Below, piece after piece: positions 10,508 to 20,931 of a stretch of 64,000 bases of DNA. The position numbers and the translations under genes were made by a program. The notes under the pieces are model-generated. The model was not told the origin of the DNA, did not search any database, and saw nothing but the letters and a program-made list of their open reading frames with translations. The stretch is taken from contig JAJSPD010000077.1 of assembly GCA_021307315.1 (NCBI GenBank), positions 1 through 64,000 on the forward strand. Reading direction: 5' to 3'. Each line of letters opens with the position of its first letter. Positions within the stretch are counted from its first letter, which is position 1. The DNA is from Bisporella sp. PMI_857 (Eukaryota; Ascomycota; Leotiomycetes; Helotiales; Helotiaceae).

Positions 10508-12066
10508 GTTGAGGTGCGGTTCAGCACATGATTTTAAGCTACGCCAAGACAATATAGAGAGGCCCTCGCACGCCCTCACGATCCTGGAGTATTTGGTACT
10601 ATCTCTCTTCCTGCCTGTGAGAAAGACGGATCTCAAAGCGTAGCGGATCTGTCAATTGGAAGCAAATATATGGGGTAAAACAGCATGTATTGGACGAAGC
10701 TAGAAGTCTATCTGATCAAGTGTGAGAAGAAGGGAAAGAACTTTCTTAAGATCTTTGCAACATACTGAAAACGTAAGGAGAAGCCTCTCATTCAACTGGA
10801 TCAGCCACATCCAAAGTTATAAGGAAAAAGAACCCGTACCTAGCCATGAACAATCAGAAGCAATAGATGAGATAAGGGCATCGGGCATAGAGGAATATTG
10901 TTCTGTATTGAAATTTAGCAATTCAAAGTCTTAATCGGCATCAAATTGTGACTACTTGAAGGCGGCTTATCAACTTGATGTGGTGGCCAGCCGAAAACTG
11001 CTTATGCAGTTGGTGATGTCGGCCGTGCTCAAAATGGGTTGTGGCTGTGGCTGTGGCTGAATGTGGCCCAGTTTGCGAAACCTTAAAAGCTGGAATCATG
11101 TGATCACCAGAGGCATAGCAGCAAACTCTTCATAGCACAGCTTCCTAGAATAGCTACACTAATTGGTATATAAATGTTCGCTGACTGCTTTATTCAAAGT
11201 GGGGCTAAGTTATGAAGATTTTGCTGTTGCGGGTTCGACGTTCGAAGTTTTTGCGAGGGGCAGCCACAGTCAGCCACAGTCAGCCACAGCGGCGACTGCC
11301 TTTCGAACCACAGCCATAAGTGCTGGATCGAACTTTCTTTAGTTAATTTAAAAACTTATCATTCTAAGGTCGTACGAGCCGTCGCGCGCGCATAAGAGGT
11401 AGGTTTTACGTCTCTCTTTATTGCAAACACAAATCCATTTACTTTAGCGATTAGTGATAAGTTCGAGTGTTTCACAGAATGAGCTGAAAGTCACTAGCTA
11501 CTAGGTAGAAGATTCATGCTAAAGGTATAGTGGCTGTTTTAAACAGCTTCTGAGGAAGGAAGTTAGAACTGAAACACGTACACAGAATTTAGTAGATTGA
11601 AAAATTCAAGACGAGCAATTGAAAAATAGATGCTTGGACCAATACAGTGGACCAAGTCATGTAGCTCATTGTCACCGACATGGGACATCAGCAAAGCTGC
11701 AAGCATGTTGCAGAACGCCAGCCAAAATAAAATAAACCCATGTTTCCTTTCTTCATCGTTGCGGATAATGATTTGAGCGCAGAATGCCCCAGCAAAGATT
11801 ATACACAAAAATCAATGACGTTGTACAGCAAGCTTCTCCGCGTTCTAAGGAGTGCGTTCGGTGGGTGTCCGCAACAGCAACAAAGAAAAGTACTTCAAGG
11901 GCCGTTACAATAGAAAGCTTGTCTGCAACCAAACTAGGAGCTTCGGTTTACGGACCAGTGATATGCTCTGGATACGGGTTTGTCATTCAAGGATCACAGA
12001 ATGCTGGTCCAGACGAAGTTTCAACAACTCGAATTCAAGATGAGAAGACACCTCGCTAGGAATGAT
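10508..12066. other. Non-coding left flank of the toxin block
   Basis: No gene that I can support. A short minus-strand frame at 11563-11808 is hydrophobic (FILFWLAFCNMLAALLM), but it is unrecognised and its frame is lost upstream. Confidence 0.5.
11036..11315. repeat. Facing ggctgt / cagccac repeat arrays
   Basis: Tandem ggctgt-type repeats at about 11036-11066 and the complementary cagccacagt array at 11261-11290 face each other across about 200 bases. This would form a hairpin and resembles the ends of a small hAT-type MITE, but clean terminal repeats and target duplications were not found. Confidence 0.4.
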
Positions 12067-15000
12067 CTAATGATGATCGAGAGCTCGTTGGATTCCCTTG
12101 TAAGCCCAGCCAATAGCATCACTGACACCAGCATTGCCGCCATTCCGTAGCATCAGACTCTGCATGGCCTCGAACGCCGGATTGAGAGCGACCTTGTCTA
12201 TAATTTTCAAGCCGGGGCTGAGTGCTTTCCACTGCTTAAACCCTTCTTGACACCAATAACACGGCGATTGTGTTGTAACAATATGCACCGTGCTGTTGGG
12301 TTGGAGTTCAGGGAACTCGTTCATAATCTTCTGTTCGGCATCGTTGATAGTCTCTTTGTTTGCAGACAGAATTTTGCGGTCAGCGCCCGGCTTTGGTGAG
12401 TGAACTATATCACCCTGCTTGAGCGGGTTTGGATCGCTTTTGCCGCTCACAGCGCGCCTTGCAATCGTGTCTTCTCCCTTTTGTTCGATCTCAGCATAGG
12501 CCCCCACTTTGCCCGGAGACTGTGCCTTTGGTGTTGCCGTCCAGGCCTTCTCGCCCATTTTCTCGAACCGTTCGAATTCTGATCCTCGTAGTTTGCCTCC
12601 CAACCACTTACCAGCTTTCACTGACGCCTTTGTAGTAACTTCAGCTACTTTCTCGGCCATGGCTTGTCCTTTTGTCAGTGCCTTTCCTAAGAGTGTTTTG
12701 CCTTCCATCTGTGCAGCTGCTTTTCCGCCTGCCCATTTCACAGCCGCATCCGCCTTCTTGCTCACAAAATTTGTGACTGTTTTCGCCCCGGACGCGAGAG
12801 TTCGTGCAATTCCGGGCGTCTCGCTTTTAGCAGCCCTTGCGATGCCTTTCCCTAGAGCCCCGAGGCCCGCGCCAATGCCAGCGGTCAAAACACCCGCAAC
12901 AGCACCTACTAGCATATCTTTTCCAACTTGCTTTATTGAGACGGAATGATTGTCAACGGCCTGCTCAGCAATGCTACTCGCTCCTCCTGCTGCGGCTCCG
13001 CTGACGAGTCCTGCTACAAGTGCTACCGCCACCGGCCCTGCAAGACCGGCCGTGGCAACAGTGACGATAGTTCCTACAACGGCACCAACCACTAACGCTG
13101 CGCCAAATCCGACTATTTTACCCCACGAGGTTCCTGAAGGATCACTTCTAGTTACTGGATTGTTCTGACAGTATTGATAAAGATTCGGACCGTCTTCGAG
13201 ACCTTTCGGGTCGCAACTGATCCATCTTCCCAGCCAAGGTGCGTAATATCGCGCACCGTGGTAGTATAAGCCGTTTTCTTCGTCACGTTCCTTGCCTGTA
13301 ACACGATATCGCTTTGGAGTCTCGACCTGATTTCGGACCGATTGATATGATGTACTACCAAAAGGATAATACTCTTCATAGGATATGATTTGAGCTTGAT
13401 CATCTAATTCGAGCAAAGAACTGCCTAAGAAGTTGCAAAATTGATAGCGAATTAACTTCTCAGGAGAGTTATCTGTGCCTATGGTACGAGTCTCGACAAG
13501 AGCAGCTCTGTGAGTCTGATCCATCACGTTAAGTGACTCTCTTTCTAAAGATATTGTTGAGCCGTCTCCTGAATATTCGCGATATATCTCAAAGACTCCC
13601 AGATATATTCTTTCCTTCAATCGAGTAGGCGTTTGACCATCAGCAGCATACCGCTCGGTGACCTTTCGTGAGCGTTGGCCACTAGGGTCGTAGACGTAAT
13701 ATGTTGTTTCCGGAGTGCCGGCGTTGACCACTTGTCTTGTCGTACTGTGAAGTTGGTCTCGATAATCCCATTCCATTGAAGAGAGGTGCGGCAAATTCAT
13801 CATACCATGCATCCCGGCGCTCCCAGAATATGTGTACTGTTCAGCAATAGATCCCACAGCTGTTGAACTAAGCCGGTTGTTCTTTTTTGTGGGCTCCAAT
13901 TGGCTTGGCTCATTGTAAGAATATGTCCTAGTCCATCCGGGTTTTGAAGCATCACTGCTGCTATGCTTCATCGAAAGAATATTATCCACAGCGTCGTAGG
14001 CATATGTCTCGGCAAAATTCCCCAAAGCCTTTCCGTCTCCAAGGCTTACCAGTCGTGTTTGAGCATTATTCCATGCATCAGGAGCACTGGGTGCGTTGGG
14101 TTGGCCCTTACTATCAAGTCCGAGGTGTTCTCGACCAGTTGCAGCAATCAATCGGTAAAGGGCATCATAAGTATATTCTGTACTAGGCTCCACAACAGTA
14201 TTCCGGAAGTAGACAGTCTGTTGAGACTTGTCGTCGACACTTGTAATGTTCTCGACTGGGTCATAGGTATAGTGGAAGTTTTGCAATGTGTCTCCATTGC
14301 GTATTGTCTTCATATCAGTAATAACAAATGTATTTGAGTCATAGGCAAAAGTTGTTTGAATACCATTGCCATACTCGACCAGCGTTCGTTGACCCTTTTC
14401 GTCATAGTTGATGTTGGCAATATACGGCGTGAATATCAATTCGCCAGCGGATTGCTCCCCTCGAAGATTGACATGAACTTGATCCGGAAGATTCGCTTCA
14501 GAATATAAGAGGCGCGTAACACTATTTTCCGGCGCTGTCAAGTCTACTACTCGGCTCAGTGCATCATAGCTAGATCGATTTGAGTAGATTTTCTCGTCTA
14601 ATGGTACCTGAGTGGACCAGTCCAACGTGTTCTTGTATTCTTGAGCAAATTGCCTTTGGCTCTTTAGAAGATTACCCTTAAAGTCGTACTCATCATTGGT
14701 GGCCAGCCCAGCTTGATCAAAAACTTGATAAGTTTTACCACGAAGATTCTGTGGCTCAGGATTCGGTAATGATTCTCCAAAGACAAATTTCTCGGTGTTT
14801 TGTTCTGCATCGGAACCCAACTGTACATAGGTGGCAATATTCCTATGCAATGCATCGTACTGAGTTCGAGTTCTAAACTTCCGGCTGTTCCACACTAGAA
14901 GGGGCTTTCCCATTGCATTGTCAAGTGTCCAGCGCTCTCCTGCTTCCATACTGGCATGATGGATATCAATCTGCATCATGTCATAGTCCGATTGCATGGC

Positions 15001-18000
15001 TACTCGGCCATTAGCGTCAATAATCTCAAGCACATTGCCTTGAATGTCATGTCGAGTTCGACTTTCGTACTTTCCAGAGGGTCCGTTATCCGCAATAGAC
15101 AGAATGGTTCGATCTAAGGAATCAAAATGAGAGACGCTCGGAGTATTAGCATGCGCAGCTGTTTTTGTTGCTGCGGATTTCTCCTTGGGCCCTAGTTGAT
15201 TGTTTATTCGAGCGTTATACCAAGTAGGACGATAGTCTGTTTCTGAAAGCTTATCGACAAAGTAAGCAAGAACAGGATCGGTCGCCGGATCCATCAACAC
15301 GGTATCATTCTGATCGTATGTAGTCTGCTGCCATGAATCAAACACCACCTTTTCCCAGCTATGATCGGGATGCATAGTGGCTACCGGGCGGTTCATCGAA
15401 TCGTGAAAGATGACGGCACTGACACCTTTGATGGCGTTGAAATTAAACTCATGGGTATTGTCGAAAAAAGGCTCATATTGTCGAACCACACTCCCTTTGT
15501 TGTTGAAAATTGCCCATCCGGTTCCTGTCCATCTAGGATTTACCGTCCCAGCAATTCCTCCTACCGCCCCAGGTTCTGCTTGCACTTTTTGTTGAATTTC
15601 TTGACCAAATCCATCCGAGTAAGTGAATTTTACTTGTATTTTCGACCCAATTAATGGAATAGCATCGGTCGCATGCGTTTCCCGTGACAAGGTTGCTGTA
15701 TAAACAGGTACTCTCTTTCTGGGATCTGGCTCTAGCCAGAATCGAGTGACATCATACACCATCCGACTTGTGGCATTTCCAAGTACTTTGGCTGCTATTT
15801 GTGGATCCTTTGGCTGTAAAAAGAACTTTTGAATATCGTCTTGAGATAAATCGGGCAAGAATCCGTCAAGGCTATCACCTAAAACCTCCGATGCTTTGCC
15901 CATCACAGCTGCGCCGGCAACAAACCCATGCGCATCAAACGCAACAGCACTTCGATTACCATTTGCATCAGTGAGCATGACTGGTTCCAACACCCGATAA
16001 TCATTAATCACTGAAATTGAACTTCCTAGGGCGTCTTGTGTCCGCGTTAATAAAAGTAGATTAGCATCGTACTCTACTACAGAGGTGTACCCAAATGGAT
16101 CAGTGTATCGGCGATACAAGAAAAAATTGCCTCTTGCTTCAATCAACTCTTGCTGAGGAGTCGAATTGGTGTCTGGATGAAAATAGGCTCGACCAGATGG
16201 CACCCACCAATGGCCATCGTTGTTGATGTCCATCATACCCGCCTGGGTATCTTTATTTCCGCTGAGAACATCTGCTGGACTTGGCAGCAAGTTATCAACG
16301 GTCGCGTCCGTATTTTTCCGTCGATATACCTTGGCTATGAGGCCAGGAGTGAGGGCCAGCTTGAAATCCATTCCAGGAAACATCATAAATTCAACCTTTC
16401 CCACGGGCAACAGACTTGTAAGGTCGTTGCTACGATACCGAGTTTGCCTTTGGCTGGTCAACCTCTTCTGTAAAAGAGAGGGGTCGTTTTCTTGCTCAAA
16501 TGGGATCTCGACCAGAGATTGCAACTGCACAAAGTCATTGGCCGCGAACGTGGAAAACTCGAAACGAGTTGTGCCGCTTTGCAGGTTGAAACCACTGATT
16601 TCGTAATCCCGACCATTACAGCACCGTGGTAGGCAATAATAATCCGCCTCATTGATCAAGTTTGTAAAGTCTTCTTCAGCATATATAATGAATGACTGTT
16701 CCTGCTTTTCTTTGTCTTGTCCTTGTAGTAGACTCCTGCCAAGTTGCCGTCCATACCTTATATCGACAGAGCGAAGTACATTTCCAAACATATCAGTTTC
16801 TAAGATCATCTTATGAGAAATGCGAGGATCATCTAAAACTCGTTCATAATGATACTCGATACTCTCCCGTGGATGGCAAAAGAAAACAGAGTAAAGATTT
16901 TGCCCTTGCGGCTGTATCAGCTCGACGGTGTGGTTGCTTTCTGTCACACTGTACGGAATATTGGCTTTGGAGGTGCCATCTTGCGCATACACTTCTGTGC
17001 GAAGTAAAATGCCCTTCAATGACCGACTAGCTTCCCTCATCTCGTTTGCAGACATTGGAACAGACGGTAAGACAGTATCTTCCAGAAGAGTGTCCCAGAA
17101 GAGCTCGAATATTGGGTTATTGTTTTCATCTTGGCCCGACTCTACAGATTTTGGAGCTCCAAAATACTCGTGCGCCATATGCCGACTAATCGCATTCTGG
17201 TCAAAGAAAGCACCGGTATGAAACCAAGTTTTGGTATATGTTGGGGGAACATTCGAAGCTGTATTGAAATTTAATGCCTCCCAATCTGTCGATGGATCAT
17301 TAAGAACGCTAAAAATTTCAGTATCCCATTGCTCGACCATTCCAAATCCATTGAACTCTCGCTCAACACCATCGAAATATCCATGGTGGTATGCATATCT
17401 TGTCATAAAATGATTTCGAGCGATATGATCAATAGTCTCCACGCTCTTGACACATTGGACTGGAAAGGATAAACGTGTTACCCATGGGTTTCCTTCTTCT
17501 CGATCTTTCTGGTAGAAGAAGGTCGAAGGAACGTACTGGATACGAGTTTCTGCCCCCATATTGTTTATGTATTTGACTAAAAGATGCGGCTTGATACCGT
17601 CCATCAGATCAAGGTAATGCATTGGTTGACGGGCATCCCCTGGGAGGGAGGACGACCACACAAGACATATCGTCCCAGCGCCAAGCAAGTCAGTCGTGGT
17701 TACAGAGTTCAAGTAGTCTCCAGGAGGTAAGCCTTCAAGGTGATCTACTTCACTCCAACTATTGCCAGATTGATTGCGATAGATGTCGACCGTGTCACGG
17801 CCGAGATAGATGATATCGGACGTACCAGACCCGTCGATATCAGCAAATCTTACGCGACTCTGATTGAATTGATCAGGATGGTCAAACCAAGGAGCATTAT
17901 CCATAACAACCCTTGAACCAAAGAAGCCAGAACCAAGATTTGGCCAGTAAGTCACTTCGCCGTTACGGACTCTTACAAGGTCATTCATTCCATCGCCGGA

Positions 18001-19932
18001 TAAATCGACTAGATAGATTGCTCCTTCGGCATCGGCAAATACTAATCTCGGTCCATCATCACTGTCCATTTGCTGAGAAACTTCAACAGCAGAGTCAAAT
18101 CCATTTTCGGCCAAAGAGGGGAACCATTTGAAAATATCATTCTCAACAATGAGTATGTCCGCAAATCCATCGCCGTTCAGATCGATGAACTTGAGGTTGG
18201 GATTGTGAATGTCAACATTGGGCCACGACAAAAAAGAGCGAAAGTCAATCCATTCTGAATCCGAAGTTCGCTTGTAGAAGCCATGAAGGGGGTCATTCAT
18301 CAATACAACATCCATTTGCCCTGAGCCATTGAGATCCATGAACTGCGGGGGTCCAGACGCAGCGGCAGGTCTGTCCATCAGTCGTTCCAGAGGTCCAAAC
18401 ATGGCTAGAGTTTTCTCAACCCCGTTCTCCATGACTTTATTGCCGGCACTGGTATTTCTCTTGTAGTACCAGGCACCTGCTTGTTCGGTGAAAATTCCGG
18501 ATGTACCTTCGCTATCCAAATCCACCCAGGAATATTGAGAACCATCAACGCCATACGGTAAGTTTTCGAGACTGTCTGGATCGATAGTCCGGATAGGTAA
18601 TTGAGCTAATTGCTTAGACGTGGGTGGTTGACTGTACTCAAATTCTACAGGAGGCAAGGGCTTCTTCAAGTACTGAAGTGGCTGGTTTGGACCGGATCGA
18701 AGAACATATCCCGAGTGCTGGACGCTAGTCATAAATGATAAAATAGGTCCTTGATCGTATGTAAATGCTGTATCGTGAACTAGACGGTCGTTTGGCCCTA
18801 AAGCCTCTGGAAAAGAATGAAACATCAAGACACGTCGACAAAGGCGATATGTCCGCACTTCGAATCCCGATTTGTAGTTTGATATAGGATCTTGTCTACA
18901 AGCCCACGGGGCTTGTTCTGTCAAGGTCGGATTGTCTAAATCATGTTCACCATAGTCGAAAATGAGCTTAAACATCCACGTTTGACTTGGGAGGATGAGT
19001 GCATCTGTGGGTTTCCAGTCATTATCACGATTGGGTTGGCGATTCCCATATTGAACGCTCTTGAGGTACCTATTGGCAGACCGCGACTGATTTGTACGAC
19101 TTGCTTCATTTGCTTGCCACGTTGGCACACCTACTGAATCCTCATTCTTGTATGTATAAGTGCACACATTGCCTTTGGTATCATATATTTGCGATATTAG
19201 CCAAGAAAATGTTCTTGGGGCACCTTGCTGGATAGGATCTGTTGGACATGAGATGCGGGAATTACTATCTTGGCCGTATATTGTGGTGATGTTTTCTCGC
19301 GAGATGGATCTCCAATACATGTCTCCATCTATTTGACGAGTCCACCGTTCGATCCGGGAAAATAGTCCCTCGATACGAGGCCGATAATACCGAATGGTGT
19401 ATCCATCTCGAACAGTCTCATCATATACAGGCTTTCCCTTCTCATCGGTGACCAAACCTCCGGATTTATCACGCTTGAGTGTTGGTACCAAGTCCTCTAC
19501 GCCAGAAATGAGGAAGGTGTCTAGCTCTTCTGAGTCCAGATACCTTGGAAGACCTTTATCAGTTTTCCGAGTAATATGAGCAAGTGATAGCTGCCATCCC
19601 GTGCCAAAAGCTCCATTGCCTTGACCCGAATTGTATGATAATAACAGATTTGGACCGAATCCTGAGCGGCCCATACTTGACGCCAGTGGTATGCTCATGG
19701 ATCCAGTTCCAGTGACTGGATTTGCCGTGAACTTTTCTCCGATATCACGAATTGCTCCTCCACCTTTTGGCAATGAGATTGCAGGAGGCTTTGGAACAGT
19801 GCTCTTTTCCGTTTGAGGATCATTGCTAGCTCTGGGTTCACCAGGACCAGAGCCGCCATGAGTTCCTTTCTCCTTGGAATGACCAGTTGACGTCTTCTCT
19901 TTTGGAAGTTGATCTTTCTTGCTGGATTGCAT
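12067..19932 (-). CDS. Tc (ABC) toxin fused B-C component with RHS cocoon and deaminase-like cargo
   Basis: A single uninterrupted frame of 2,621 residues; bacterial TcB plus TcC together are slightly shorter. Order of domains: low-complexity charged head (1-45); SpvB-like domain (about 50-430); FG-GAP/VCBS repeats with FMDLNGSGQMD, FIDLNGDGFAD and FADIDGSGTSD (about 525-700), which form the propeller that docks on TcA; TcdB middle regions (about 720-1080); and many RHS/YD repeats (about 1250-2200). The conserved RHS core has GKERDEENGLYYHGARYYA and a DPSG ending at residue 2267, after which the cargo is normally self-cleaved. The last 354 residues are variable in this family: a Gly/Ala-rich hydrophobic stretch, a basic linker, then DAE (2531-2533) and PCYWC (2557-2561). 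That pattern is like zinc-dependent nucleic-acid deaminase toxins with Asp in place of the usual His. No signal peptide is seen. It diverges from the A component. The cargo's activity is inferred. Confidence 0.93.
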   Translation of the reverse strand: MQSSKKDQLPKEKTSTGHSKEKGTHGGSGPGEPRASNDPQTEKSTVPKPPAISLPKGGGAIRDIGEKFTANPVTGTGSMSIPLASSMGRSGFGPNLLLSYNSGQGNGAFGTGWQLSLAHITRKTDKGLPRYLDSEELDTFLISGVEDLVPTLKRDKSGGLVTDEKGKPVYDETVRDGYTIRYYRPRIEGLFSRIERWTRQIDGDMYWRSISRENITTIYGQDSNSRISCPTDPIQQGAPRTFSWLISQIYDTKGNVCTYTYKNEDSVGVPTWQANEASRTNQSRSANRYLKSVQYGNRQPNRDNDWKPTDALILPSQTWMFKLIFDYGEHDLDNPTLTEQAPWACRQDPISNYKSGFEVRTYRLCRRVLMFHSFPEALGPNDRLVHDTAFTYDQGPILSFMTSVQHSGYVLRSGPNQPLQYLKKPLPPVEFEYSQPPTSKQLAQLPIRTIDPDSLENLPYGVDGSQYSWVDLDSEGTSGIFTEQAGAWYYKRNTSAGNKVMENGVEKTLAMFGPLERLMDRPAAASGPPQFMDLNGSGQMDVVLMNDPLHGFYKRTSDSEWIDFRSFLSWPNVDIHNPNLKFIDLNGDGFADILIVENDIFKWFPSLAENGFDSAVEVSQQMDSDDGPRLVFADAEGAIYLVDLSGDGMNDLVRVRNGEVTYWPNLGSGFFGSRVVMDNAPWFDHPDQFNQSRVRFADIDGSGTSDIIYLGRDTVDIYRNQSGNSWSEVDHLEGLPPGDYLNSVTTTDLLGAGTICLVWSSSLPGDARQPMHYLDLMDGIKPHLLVKYINNMGAETRIQYVPSTFFYQKDREEGNPWVTRLSFPVQCVKSVETIDHIARNHFMTRYAYHHGYFDGVEREFNGFGMVEQWDTEIFSVLNDPSTDWEALNFNTASNVPPTYTKTWFHTGAFFDQNAISRHMAHEYFGAPKSVESGQDENNNPIFELFWDTLLEDTVLPSVPMSANEMREASRSLKGILLRTEVYAQDGTSKANIPYSVTESNHTVELIQPQGQNLYSVFFCHPRESIEYHYERVLDDPRISHKMILETDMFGNVLRSVDIRYGRQLGRSLLQGQDKEKQEQSFIIYAEEDFTNLINEADYYCLPRCCNGRDYEISGFNLQSGTTRFEFSTFAANDFVQLQSLVEIPFEQENDPSLLQKRLTSQRQTRYRSNDLTSLLPVGKVEFMMFPGMDFKLALTPGLIAKVYRRKNTDATVDNLLPSPADVLSGNKDTQAGMMDINNDGHWWVPSGRAYFHPDTNSTPQQELIEARGNFFLYRRYTDPFGYTSVVEYDANLLLLTRTQDALGSSISVINDYRVLEPVMLTDANGNRSAVAFDAHGFVAGAAVMGKASEVLGDSLDGFLPDLSQDDIQKFFLQPKDPQIAAKVLGNATSRMVYDVTRFWLEPDPRKRVPVYTATLSRETHATDAIPLIGSKIQVKFTYSDGFGQEIQQKVQAEPGAVGGIAGTVNPRWTGTGWAIFNNKGSVVRQYEPFFDNTHEFNFNAIKGVSAVIFHDSMNRPVATMHPDHSWEKVVFDSWQQTTYDQNDTVLMDPATDPVLAYFVDKLSETDYRPTWYNARINNQLGPKEKSAATKTAAHANTPSVSHFDSLDRTILSIADNGPSGKYESRTRHDIQGNVLEIIDANGRVAMQSDYDMMQIDIHHASMEAGERWTLDNAMGKPLLVWNSRKFRTRTQYDALHRNIATYVQLGSDAEQNTEKFVFGESLPNPEPQNLRGKTYQVFDQAGLATNDEYDFKGNLLKSQRQFAQEYKNTLDWSTQVPLDEKIYSNRSSYDALSRVVDLTAPENSVTRLLYSEANLPDQVHVNLRGEQSAGELIFTPYIANINYDEKGQRTLVEYGNGIQTTFAYDSNTFVITDMKTIRNGDTLQNFHYTYDPVENITSVDDKSQQTVYFRNTVVEPSTEYTYDALYRLIAATGREHLGLDSKGQPNAPSAPDAWNNAQTRLVSLGDGKALGNFAETYAYDAVDNILSMKHSSSDASKPGWTRTYSYNEPSQLEPTKKNNRLSSTAVGSIAEQYTYSGSAGMHGMMNLPHLSSMEWDYRDQLHSTTRQVVNAGTPETTYYVYDPSGQRSRKVTERYAADGQTPTRLKERIYLGVFEIYREYSGDGSTISLERESLNVMDQTHRAALVETRTIGTDNSPEKLIRYQFCNFLGSSLLELDDQAQIISYEEYYPFGSTSYQSVRNQVETPKRYRVTGKERDEENGLYYHGARYYAPWLGRWISCDPKGLEDGPNLYQYCQNNPVTRSDPSGTSWGKIVGFGAALVVGAVVGTIVTVATAGLAGPVAVALVAGLVSGAAAGGASSIAEQAVDNHSVSIKQVGKDMLVGAVAGVLTAGIGAGLGALGKGIARAAKSETPGIARTLASGAKTVTNFVSKKADAAVKWAGGKAAAQMEGKTLLGKALTKGQAMAEKVAEVTTKASVKAGKWLGGKLRGSEFERFEKMGEKAWTATPKAQSPGKVGAYAEIEQKGEDTIARRAVSGKSDPNPLKQGDIVHSPKPGADRKILSANKETINDAEQKIMNEFPELQPNSTVHIVTTQSPCYWCQEGFKQWKALSPGLKIIDKVALNPAFEAMQSLMLRNGGNAGVSDAIGWAYKGIQRALDHH

Positions 19933-20931
19933 ATTGTTTATTTTCCCGGCCTTGACTAGCCAGATTGAATTGCTCCTAATACTCTCTCATCATACGAAAT
20001 AAAAAAATCTTCATTGGAAATCACCAGAATTCAAAGAGAAGCTGCATGACTCCATGCAAACATGTGTTGTGACAAGATTAGGCATCGACCATGTCTATCA
20101 TTTCGTAAAGAAATTCTATTCTCGATAAAAAAGAAAGCAAAACAAGCACACCTCTTGCCCAAAAAAAGTATTTAACAGGCCCAGACAGCAAAGTCTGCAA
20201 CGCGTGCGGGGTAGTATAAATGAACCAATTTGGTTTGCTGATTGGCTTGGTGGCGTGAGGGAGCTGAACTTTCAGCTGTAGTGATTTCGGGTGAATAGCC
20301 AGGGTGCTTATGCGACTCCGTCCAACTAGAATTTCCCGTCCACCTTCTAAGACTTTGTGCTACGTAAATATTGTCAGTCCACCATTACAGTAGCTTCATT
20401 TAGAGTTGTAGGTGCCTGAGAGTGCAAATGATCTCGCCCGTGGCGTGAGGGAGCTGAACTTCAGCCGTAATGATTTCGGGTGAATAGCCAGGGTGCTCAT
20501 GCGACTCCGTCCAACTAGAATTGCCCATCCACCTTCCAAGAACTTTGTGCTACGTGAATATTGTCAGTCCACCATCAGCTTCATTTAGAGTTAGAGTTGC
20601 CTAAGAGTGCAAATGATCTCGCCCGTGGCTTTCTCCAAGTGCTTCTGCGCGACATTTCTTGAGTATGATCGGCGGCCACAATTCTTTACCTTGTCGAATA
20701 AGAGAAGAATTCCTCTTTTCCAAAAACCATCGAACTTCTCAAGGTTGAAGGTTGATATGAAAGAAGATATATTGCCAAACGTCTCTTGTCTGGGCTGTAG
20801 CAGTTACCATTCATATCGAAAGTTGTGACGAATCACAAAGCCAGGCCAACAGCAGCCAACACCTTCAACTCTCTGAACAGCAAGAATTAATTCCACAATA
20901 TCATCTCAGAATTCGCTGTTTTATTTTCAAA
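19933..20931. promoter_or_regulatory. Shared divergent promoter region of the two toxin genes
   Basis: 999 bases between the two divergent starts. It holds attggct (a CCAAT-box complement), a gtataaat TATA-like site near 20214 and the tandem duplication at 20251-20625. Co-regulation of the A and B-C genes is likely from the arrangement, but no regulator site is identified. Confidence 0.6.
20251..20625 (+). repeat. Direct tandem duplication (about 190 + 185 bases)
   Basis: Unit 1 (20251-20440) and unit 2 (20441-20625) both start tggcgtgagggagctgaact, contain ccagggtgct.atgcgactc and end in atctcgcccg. They differ at scattered bases and small indels. A fragment of the junction (gcccgtggc) follows at 20621-20629. 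It lies inside the divergent toxin promoter. Confidence 0.88.

Noticed and set aside
11563..12059. Hydrophobic minus-strand frame and overlapping plus-strand frame next to the B-C gene as an immunity protein
   Set aside because: Frames are short, lack a good start context and are not conserved in reading direction; nothing supports an immunity role.
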